Of a stretch of DNA of 6,346 bases, positions 1 to 4,968 are shown piece after piece (positions within the stretch are counted from its first letter, which is position 1; every line of letters starts with the position of its first letter). A model generated the notes under the pieces. The model saw only the letters and a list, made by a program, of their open reading frames with translations. It ran no database searches and was not told the origin of the DNA. The translations under genes were made by a program, and so were the position numbers. The stretch is from Bacteroidota bacterium (lineage in GTDB: Bacteria; Bacteroidota; Bacteroidia; Chitinophagales; Chitinophagaceae): NCBI GenBank assembly GCA_023386855.1, contig JAEWIW010000274.1:1-6346 (forward strand). The letters are read 5' to 3'.

Positions 1-1
1 C

Positions 2-145
2 TTTTCCCGCGACAGCTCCAGGGTGGGTGCATCACTTAGTTTTGACGGCAAAGTCAACGGAAATGAATGGACCCATTCAGGCCTGAGTTCCAAAGGCGAT
101 CCTATCCATGAAATCTGGACAAGGGAATCGCCCATGGACAATTAA
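2..145 (+). CDS. C-terminal end of an unidentified protein (5' partial)
   Basis: An open frame enters from the left edge and ends at TAA (143-145), giving 47 residues that finish in HEIWTRESPMDN. The composition is protein-like, with glycine, aspartate and aromatic residues spaced as in beta-strands (SLSFDGKVNGNEWTHSG), and the frame has no internal stop. The stop lies 6 bp from the stop of the minus-strand lipoprotein gene, so the two genes converge. I do not recognise the family; the tail resembles that of small secreted or lipocalin-like beta proteins, but that is only an impression. No start or domain can be judged because the 5' part is outside the window. Confidence 0.6.
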   Translation, partial: FSRDSSRVGASLSFDGKVNGNEWTHSGLSSKGDPIHEIWTRESPMDN

Positions 146-151
146 TTATGA

Positions 152-745
152 TCAGGGTTGAAAGCTGATAAAGATGCTGATATTGTGAGGTGCAGGCTCG
201 TCGCCACCGAAATAAGGGTATAATTCATACCCGTTGAAAGCAGGTTCGGCGCAGGCCCTTTCCATCCTCACAATATTTTTATTCAGTTGAAAAACATACT
301 GGTTACTGTCGACCGACAGGTTAAATTTATTTACCTCGCCAATGTTGACGGTTCCTACCAGTTTGTTTTTCCGGGTGCTGTTAACATAGCAGTAAGCCAG
401 GATATCAATTGAACTGCCGTTCCAGCGCCATCCAAAGCGGGCGCTATTATCCTGGTGATGGGTGCCGCAATCGGCGAAGCCATACAGTTTATTGATGTCC
501 AGCTGGTTCGATTTTTCTGCCGTCTGGTAGATGGCGGAACTGTCAAAAATCACATTGAAAGCGGCGGATTTGCCATTGTACTTGGGGTAGCTGTTCTTTT
601 CACAATAATTTTGGCCAGCCATAATGCGGAATTCATGGTAACCGGCATAGGGGCCAGAATTCATCATGGATAATTCCTGGTGGTTCTTGGTACAGGCAAC
701 AAGGGAAAGGATCAGTGCTCCCAGCACACACATAGTCGTTCTCAT
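152..745 (-). CDS. Small lipoprotein of unknown function
   Basis: The protein has 197 residues from the chosen ATG (743-745). That start gives a short lipoprotein signal peptide: MRTT, a hydrophobic stretch and the lipobox LVAC, with the lipidated cysteine at residue 18. An upstream in-frame ATG at 814 would add 23 residues with no signal character, so I reject it. The residues after the cysteine (TKNHQEL) lack the acidic surface-export signal of many Bacteroidota lipoproteins, so an inner-leaflet, periplasm-facing position is my guess. The mature part is rich in aromatic and beta-forming residues. Distinctive motifs are HEFRIMAGQNYC, LYGFADCGTHHQDNSARFGW and, near the end, ELYPYFGGDEPAPHNISI; several cysteines may form disulfides. 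These motifs feel like a conserved uncharacterised Bacteroidota family, but I can assign no function. The gene is probably monocistronic, converging with the gene at the left edge and divergent from thyA. Confidence 0.85.
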   Translation of the reverse strand: MRTTMCVLGALILSLVACTKNHQELSMMNSGPYAGYHEFRIMAGQNYCEKNSYPKYNGKSAAFNVIFDSSAIYQTAEKSNQLDINKLYGFADCGTHHQDNSARFGWRWNGSSIDILAYCYVNSTRKNKLVGTVNIGEVNKFNLSVDSNQYVFQLNKNIVRMERACAEPAFNGYELYPYFGGDEPAPHNISIFISFQP

Positions 746-795
746 CGGTATAGGATTATTTAGGGAAAATCCATGGTATAACGGGCGGTGAATTT

Positions 796-803
796 CAATA
801 GTA
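796..803 (-). promoter_or_regulatory. Possible -7 box for the lipoprotein gene
   Basis: Read on the minus strand this is TACTATTG, a 7-of-8 match to the Bacteroidota -7 consensus TAnnTTTG. It would leave a leader of roughly 45 nt before the ATG at 745. I find no clear TTG at the -33 distance, so this is a weak call from pattern alone. Confidence 0.25.
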
Positions 804-830
804 TAAAAGGCCATATAGGTTTATACTTAA

Positions 831-859
831 TTGAATAAAAAAGGATTTTGTTACCTTGC
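831..859 (+). promoter_or_regulatory. Probable promoter of the thyA-folA operon
   Basis: TTG at 831-833 and TACCTTGC at 852-859 are separated by 18 nt. This fits the Bacteroidota sigma factor pattern (a -33 TTG, then TAnnTTTG), although the -7 box matches only in its first six positions. The TTG can also be read as a start codon in frame with thyA, which would add 11 residues not shared with ThyA proteins; I read it as promoter instead. Transcription would begin within a few bases of the ATG at 864, implying a very short or absent leader. Confidence 0.45.
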
Positions 860-863
860 GAGC

Positions 864-1658
864 ATGCAGCAATATCATGACCTACTCAAGCATATCCTGG
901 AAAATGGTACTGTTAAATCCGATCGCACTGGCACGGGTACAATCAGTTGCTTTGGCTATCAAATGAGGTTTGATCTACAGAAGGGATTTCCGTTGGTTAC
1001 CACCAAGAAACTACATCTACGAAGTATAATTTACGAATTGTTATGGTTTCTTCATGGTGATACGAACATTAAATATTTGAAAGAACATGGTGTGAGTATC
1101 TGGGATGAATGGGCCAATGAAAATGGTGATCTAGGGCCTGTGTATGGAAAACAGTGGAGGAGATGGGAAGGTAAGGATGGAAATATCTATGACCAGGTCA
1201 GTGAAGTATTAAAGCAGATCCAGACCAATCCCGATAGCCGGAGGATGATCATCAGTGCATGGAATGTTGCAGAGTTGCCCGAGATGGCGCTGATGCCCTG
1301 TCATGCGCTCTTCCAGTTTTATGTTGCCGATGGAAAGTTAAGCTGCCAGTTGTACCAGCGAAGCGCTGATGCTTTCCTGGGTGTTCCATTCAATATTGCC
1401 TCTTATGCATTGCTGACCCTGATGATGGCACAGGTTTGTGGACTTCAGCCTGGTGAATTCGTACACAGCTTTGGTGATGTACATCTTTACAGCAATCATA
1501 TTGAGCAGGCAAAACTGCAACTGAGCAGGGAACCCTTTCCCTTGCCTGCGATGAAACTGAATCCTGGAGTTAAGGATCTTTTTGCTTTCAGCTTTGAGGA
1601 TTTTACGTTGGAAAACTACCAGTTTCACCCGGCCATTAAAGCACCGGTAGCCGTTTAA
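864..1658 (+). CDS. thyA: Thymidylate synthase
   Basis: ThyA converts dUMP and 5,10-methylenetetrahydrofolate to dTMP and dihydrofolate in the cytoplasm, the only de novo route to dTMP in organisms that use it. From the ATG at 864 the protein has 264 residues, the same length as E. coli ThyA, and key residues fall at the E. coli positions. These are R21 in SDRTGTG, R126 and R127, the catalytic C146 in [10 protein letters not shown]169 and N177 in [16 protein letters not shown], and H207 and Y209 in DVHLYSNH. The C-terminus APVAV is the normal closing tail. The start was chosen because [15 protein letters not shown] matches the usual ThyA N-terminus; no Shine-Dalgarno precedes it. It is first in an operon with folA (9-bp gap), the common pairing, since FolA recycles the dihydrofolate made here. 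The gene looks complete and functional. Confidence 0.98.
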   Translation: MQQYHDLLKHILENGTVKSDRTGTGTISCFGYQMRFDLQKGFPLVTTKKLHLRSIIYELLWFLHGDTNIKYLKEHGVSIWDEWANENGDLGPVYGKQWRRWEGKDGNIYDQVSEVLKQIQTNPDSRRMIISAWNVAELPEMALMPCHALFQFYVADGKLSCQLYQRSADAFLGVPFNIASYALLTLMMAQVCGLQPGEFVHSFGDVHLYSNHIEQAKLQLSREPFPLPAMKLNPGVKDLFAFSFEDFTLENYQFHPAIKAPVAV

Positions 1659-1667
1659 ACAAAGTAC

Positions 1668-2171
1668 ATGGAGAATAGGATCTGTATTAGCCTTGTTGTT
1701 GCCGTTTCAGAAAACAATGTGATTGGAAAAGATAACCAGCTGCTCTGGCATCTTCCCAATGATCTCAAATTTTTCAAGAACACTACATGGGGTATGCCGG
1801 TGATCATGGGAAGAAAAACCTTTGATTCGATGGGCAAGCCGTTGGTGGGAAGAACCAATATTGTGATCACCCGCCAGGATGACTGGACAGCAGAAGGGGT
1901 GATGGCCTGTTCTTCACTGGAAGAAGCCATGAAGGCAGCTGCTGCAACAGATGCTAAAGAAGCCTTTGTGATTGGAGGTGGACAGATTTACAAGCAATCT
2001 ATTGGAATAGCCGACCGTATTTATTTAACCCGTGTACATACCAATATTGGTGGTGATACATTTTTCCCTGAAGTGGATACCAACTTATTTGAACTTGTGT
2101 CTTCTCTTCCTTTTAGGCAAGATGAAAAGCATGCCTATGCCTACACATTTGAAGTGTGGGCCAGAAAATAA
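1668..2171 (+). CDS. folA: Dihydrofolate reductase
   Basis: FolA reduces dihydrofolate to tetrahydrofolate with NADPH, regenerating the cofactor spent by ThyA. The 167-residue protein has the normal bacterial DHFR length and motifs in order. ENNVIGKDNQLLWHLPNDLK (16-35) carries W27 and the catalytic acid D32, equivalent to D27 of E. coli. MGRKTFDSMGKPLVGRTNIVITR (47-69) contains NADPH-binding residues and the folate-contacting PLVGR. VIGGGQIY (101-108) is the glycine-rich cofactor loop, and YLTRVH (119-124) includes the conserved threonine. It follows thyA by 9 bp and precedes the methyltransferase by 6 bp, so all three are probably co-transcribed. No resistance-type or plasmid-type features are seen; this looks like the chromosomal housekeeping enzyme. 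Confidence 0.97.
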   Translation: MENRICISLVVAVSENNVIGKDNQLLWHLPNDLKFFKNTTWGMPVIMGRKTFDSMGKPLVGRTNIVITRQDDWTAEGVMACSSLEEAMKAAAATDAKEAFVIGGGQIYKQSIGIADRIYLTRVHTNIGGDTFFPEVDTNLFELVSSLPFRQDEKHAYAYTFEVWARK

Positions 2172-2177
2172 TACCCT

Positions 2178-2966
2178 GTGATAAATATTGCGATCAAATA
2201 CCTCAAGTACTATAGCCGTTCTTTAAATGGAAAAGGGCATGGCATACATTCTCCATTTGTTTTTGATTTTGTGACGAATGTACTCAACGATAAAAGAAGA
2301 TATTATTCCTATGTAGCGGTTGAGCACCTGCGTAAGAATCTTCTCCAAAGAAAAGAGATCATAGAAGTGGAAGATCTTGGTGCAGGATCGGTGCTCAGTG
2401 TATCCAACAAAAGAACAATAGGAGAGATCTGCCGTAATACATCAAAATCAGCAAAGTTTGGCCAGCTATTGTTTCGATGCAGCCAGTACTTCAAGCCTTC
2501 AAACATTGTTGAACTCGGCACTTCGCTGGGTATATCCACAGCATACCTTTCCCTTGGTAACCTGAACGCAAGGGTGATCACCTGTGAAGGAAGTGCTGCA
2601 GTGGCCAATGTTGCAAGGCAGAATTTCGAAGACCTGGGCTTCAGTAATATCGAGATCAGGAAGGGAAATTTTGACCAGACCCTTCCTGTCATTATTAAGG
2701 AAATTTCACGCATTGATATGGCCTTTATTGATGGGAACCATCGTGAAGAACCCACGCTAAGATATTTCCACTGGCTTCTTCCTTCACTGCACGAAGGATC
2801 GGTACTGATCTTTGATGATATTCACTGGAGCGAGGAAATGGAGTCGGCATGGAACAGTATCAAAGAGCATCCATCAGTAAAAGCAACTATTGATCTTTTC
2901 TTTATAGGTATCGTTTTTTTTCGTGATGATTTTAAAGTGAAACAACATTTCGAGATAAGGTTCTGA
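2178..2966 (+). CDS. Class I SAM-dependent methyltransferase, substrate unknown
   Basis: The protein has 262 residues with a Rossmann-type methyltransferase fold. Motif I, NIVELGTSLGISTAYLS (109-125), is the SAM-binding glycine loop. E137 in VITCEG would bind the ribose, IDMAFIDGNH (179-188) is the motif around the next strand, and LIFDDIHWSEE (210-220) follows; the DG and DD pairs recall metal-dependent O-methyltransferases. The N-terminal stretch GHGIHSPFVFDF (20-31) looks like a conserved feature of a Bacteroidota subgroup (from memory). The start is GTG at 2178: the frame is shared with folA and opens directly after its stop, and no in-frame ATG occurs until deep in the domain. It is third in the thyA-folA operon, but nothing here says what is methylated. 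A tandem TGA TAA ends the gene. The fold is secure; the substrate is not. Confidence 0.88.
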   Translation: MINIAIKYLKYYSRSLNGKGHGIHSPFVFDFVTNVLNDKRRYYSYVAVEHLRKNLLQRKEIIEVEDLGAGSVLSVSNKRTIGEICRNTSKSAKFGQLLFRCSQYFKPSNIVELGTSLGISTAYLSLGNLNARVITCEGSAAVANVARQNFEDLGFSNIEIRKGNFDQTLPVIIKEISRIDMAFIDGNHREEPTLRYFHWLLPSLHEGSVLIFDDIHWSEEMESAWNSIKEHPSVKATIDLFFIGIVFFRDDFKVKQHFEIRF

Positions 2967-2985
2967 TAACAAAGTAATTTTTTTC

Positions 2986-3087
2986 ATGCTACCACCTGGA
3001 ACGTATGAAATAATTCACATTGTTTGGCAAAGGCCAGGTGAACTGGTATCAATCTCTAAAGTAAATATTGAAAGAAAACACTTATGA
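2986..3087 (+). CDS. Possible 33-residue small ORF (speculative)
   Basis: ATG at 2986 opens a 33-codon frame ending at TGA (3085-3087). The product begins MLPPGTYEIIHIVWQ and ends VNIERKHL. It starts 19 bp after the methyltransferase stop, behind a T-rich stretch and with no ribosome-binding site. There is no signal peptide, membrane segment or known motif. It overlaps the inverted repeat at 2990-3048, so the region may act as RNA structure rather than code for protein. A frame this short can easily occur by chance, and the call rests only on its position and ordinary composition. Confidence 0.15.
   Translation: MLPPGTYEIIHIVWQRPGELVSISKVNIERKHL
2990..3048. repeat. Interrupted inverted repeat between the two operons
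   Basis: TACCACCTGG (2990-2999) can pair with the right arm in two ways: CACCTGG with CCAGGTG (3034-3040) as 7 uninterrupted pairs, or all ten bases with CCAGG (3034-3038) and TGGTA (3044-3048), leaving a TGAAC bulge. The loop is 34 nt. No T run follows the right arm, so it is not a canonical intrinsic terminator. It sits in the 185-bp space between the methyltransferase and pntAA, and could be a 3'-end structure of the first operon or an operator-like element. Function is unknown. Confidence 0.4.
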
Positions 3088-3120
3088 TCATTATCAGTTA
3101 AGCGGATAGTTGATTTTTTC

Positions 3121-3128
3121 TTACTTTG
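3121..3128 (+). promoter_or_regulatory. Probable -7 box of the pnt operon
   Basis: TTACTTTG resembles the Bacteroidota -7 consensus TAnnTTTG with one mismatch. Transcription would begin near 3134 and leave a leader of about 18 nt before the pntAA ATG at 3152. No good -33 TTG lies at the expected distance; the nearest TTG, at 3110, is too close. The position in the gap between the operons supports it. Confidence 0.4.
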
Positions 3129-3151
3129 CCACGGATTGTAAAAAGCGTCAT

Positions 3152-4285
3152 ATGAAGATTGGGATATTAAAGGAACCAGCATTCGAGTCGAGGGTATCTC
3201 TGTTGCCCGAATCAGTAGCCGCTCTTCGTAAGAAAGGCATTGAAGTGCTGTTTGAAAATGGATGTGGTGAAAAAGCATTTGCCGTGGATGAAGACTATGA
3301 ACAGGCAGGTGCGGTTAGGCATGACCGTGAGACGGTGATTGCGGATGCCGATATTCTTCTTACCATTCATTATCCTTCTCTTACCAGTATTTCTCCCGGC
3401 AAAATTTTAATTGGAGTTTTTCAACCCTTATACAATACCGGTTTTGTACGTGAAGCCGCACAAAAAGGCATCACCGTTTTCAGCCTCGACATGTTACCCA
3501 GGACCACCCGTGCACAAAGTATGGATGTGTTAAGTTCCCAGGCCAATATTGCAGGTTATAAGGCAGTGTTGCTGGGCGCTGAAAGGTACAGTCGGTATTT
3601 TCCCATGTTCATGACCGCAGCGGGAAGTATTCCCCCGGCAAAGATCCTGATACTTGGCGCCGGTGTTGCCGGGCTGCAGGCGATTGCTACTGCTAGAAGA
3701 CTGGGTGCAGTGGTTGAAGTATTTGATACCAGGCCTGCTGTTAAGGAAGAAGTAATGAGCCTTGGGGCAAAGTTTGTTGAAGTGGAAGGTGCTGCCGATG
3801 CATCGAAAGCTGGTGGCTACGCGGTGCAGCAATCAGAAGAGTTTCTTCAAAAACAAAAAGCAAGGATCGCTGAAAGTGTTCATCGTTCCGATATCGTGAT
3901 CACCACCGCGCAGATACCGGGAATGAAAGCACCAATACTGGTAACAAAGGATATGATAGCAGGCATGCGTAAAGGATCGATCATCATTGATCTTGCAGCA
4001 GCTACAGGAGGTAATACTGACCTCACTGAAAATGGAAAAGACGTGGTATTCCAGGGAGTGACCATCATTGGTAATTCTGCACTCGCTTCCTCCATGCCTT
4101 CCGATGCATCGAAACTTTATGGTAAGAATGTGCTCAACTTCCTTGCACTTATTACCAGTAAGGAAGCTGCTATCAATTTAAATTTTGAGGATGACCTGGT
4201 AAAAGGTTCATGTATTGTACATGCAGGGGAGATCACGCATGATCGCGTTAAATCACTGGTTCCTGCTCCTGTCATTCCATCCTGA
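3152..4285 (+). CDS. pntAA: NAD(P) transhydrogenase, soluble NAD(H)-binding alpha-1 subunit (domain I)
   Basis: This is the peripheral domain that binds NADH and passes hydride to NADP+ on domain III of PntB, driven by proton entry through the membrane domain. The protein has 377 residues, the expected size for a stand-alone domain I. The N-terminus MKIGILKEPAFESRVSLLPE is typical of the PntA and alanine dehydrogenase group. PRTTRAQSMDVLSSQANIAGY (116-136) holds the conserved hydride-transfer loop with R120, Q122 and D125. GAGVAGLQA (169-177) is the nucleotide-binding loop, followed by the acidic D192 in VFDTRP that selects NAD(H). VITTAQIPG (249-257) and IDLAAATGGN (279-288) are further family signatures. 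I chose ATG 3152 over an in-frame TTG at 3110, which adds 14 residues of no family character and overlaps the promoter. No membrane segments are present; pntAB supplies them 26 bp downstream. Tandem TGA TAA ends it. Confidence 0.96.
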   Translation: MKIGILKEPAFESRVSLLPESVAALRKKGIEVLFENGCGEKAFAVDEDYEQAGAVRHDRETVIADADILLTIHYPSLTSISPGKILIGVFQPLYNTGFVREAAQKGITVFSLDMLPRTTRAQSMDVLSSQANIAGYKAVLLGAERYSRYFPMFMTAAGSIPPAKILILGAGVAGLQAIATARRLGAVVEVFDTRPAVKEEVMSLGAKFVEVEGAADASKAGGYAVQQSEEFLQKQKARIAESVHRSDIVITTAQIPGMKAPILVTKDMIAGMRKGSIIIDLAAATGGNTDLTENGKDVVFQGVTIIGNSALASSMPSDASKLYGKNVLNFLALITSKEAAINLNFEDDLVKGSCIVHAGEITHDRVKSLVPAPVIPS

Positions 4286-4311
4286 TAACAATATCATTTA
4301 AACATAACCGA

Positions 4312-4620
4312 ATGGATAATATTTTGAACTGGATCGCACTGCATGAAGAAATGATCTATATCGTAGTGCTGATGATCTTCCTGGGTATTGAAGTGATCGG
4401 GCGTGTACCCAGTGTATTACATACCCCCCTGATGAGTGGGGCCAATGCCATTCATGGTGTGGTAATCATAGGCGCCATCATCGTAATGGGAAAGGCTGAA
4501 GCAGATAATTACCTTGCCCTTACACTTGGATTTCTTGCGGTAGTACTTGGTACGCTTAACGTGGTGGGAGGATTCGTTGTTACCGACAGGATGCTGGAAA
4601 TGTTCAGGAAGAAAAAATAG
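4312..4620 (+). CDS. pntAB: NAD(P) transhydrogenase, membrane alpha-2 subunit
   Basis: This small membrane protein is the alpha part of domain II, which forms the proton channel with PntB. It is the separate equivalent of the C-terminal third of E. coli PntA. The 102 residues contain three likely transmembrane helices (about 14-31, 46-61 and 67-90). Recognisable motifs are VLHTPLMSGANAIHGVVIIGA (35-55), the family signature, and TLNVVGGFVVTDRMLEMFRKKK at the end, matching the PntA C-terminus. A positively charged cytoplasmic tail follows the last helix. The gene lies 26 bp after pntAA and 24 bp before pntB, consistent with one transcript and with the three-gene layout known from Rhodospirillum rubrum. 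It ends in TAG and looks complete. Confidence 0.95.
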   Translation: MDNILNWIALHEEMIYIVVLMIFLGIEVIGRVPSVLHTPLMSGANAIHGVVIIGAIIVMGKAEADNYLALTLGFLAVVLGTLNVVGGFVVTDRMLEMFRKKK

Positions 4621-4644
4621 AAGCCCGGATAAAAAAATAATACA

Positions 4645-4950
4645 ATGGCGATCAGTTTACTTACCCTTATTTATATCATTGCTTCCATCACTTTTATAGT
4701 GGGGTTGAAAATGTTGTCGAACCCAGCCAATGCAAGAAAAGGAAACCTTATTGCAGCAGCAGGTATGACACTCGCGATCTTCGGTACCTTCTTTTTATAC
4801 AATGAAGGTGGTGAAAGACTACATAATTATGGATGGATATTCACAGGTCTTGTAATCGGTGGCATCGTTGGAACCCTTGCGGCGCGCAAGGTGAAGATGA
4901 CCGCCATGCCGGAGATCGTAAGCCTTTTCAATGGTATGGGTGGTGCCTGA
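4645..4950 (+). CDS. pntB: NAD(P) transhydrogenase beta subunit, N-terminal fragment ending at an in-frame TGA
   Basis: This is the start of PntB: 101 residues containing the first three membrane helices of its domain II part (about 3-22, 35-52 and 62-80) and the first half of a fourth (from 88). RKVKMTAMPEIVSLFNGMGGA (81-101) is the family stretch in which E. coli carries the proton-channel residue H91; by alignment from memory, N96 occupies that place here. The frame stops at TGA (4948-4950) in mid-helix, then continues without a shift as AALISIVEFNHL, which resumes the family sequence. A 101-residue product by itself could not transport protons or bind NADP(H). The TGA position corresponds to a small residue in relatives (alanine in E. 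coli; I recall cysteine, serine or alanine elsewhere), so one substitution from TGC or TGT would explain it. Confidence 0.9.
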   Translation: MAISLLTLIYIIASITFIVGLKMLSNPANARKGNLIAAAGMTLAIFGTFFLYNEGGERLHNYGWIFTGLVIGGIVGTLAARKVKMTAMPEIVSLFNGMGGA

Positions 4951-4968
4951 GCCGCGCTGATCTCCATA

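Noticed and set aside
146..151. Bidirectional terminator between the convergent genes at the left edge
   Set aside because: Only 6 bp separate the stops, and I see no stem with a flanking T run around them.
455..673. Hydrophobic plus-strand ORF opposite the lipoprotein gene
   Set aside because: It is antisense to a convincing lipoprotein, and its hydrophobicity comes from the complementary strand. It has no start signal or recognisable motif.
746..814. Upstream ATG for the lipoprotein gene
   Set aside because: It would bury the signal peptide and lipobox 23 residues inside the protein.
831..863. TTG start 11 codons upstream of the thyA ATG
   Set aside because: ThyA homology and the normal 264-residue length begin exactly at ATG 864; the TTG is better explained as the -33 promoter element.
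3110..3151. TTG start 14 codons upstream of pntAA
   Set aside because: The added residues are not PntA-like, and the segment contains the promoter-like TTACTTTG. MKIGILKEPAF is the usual N-terminus.
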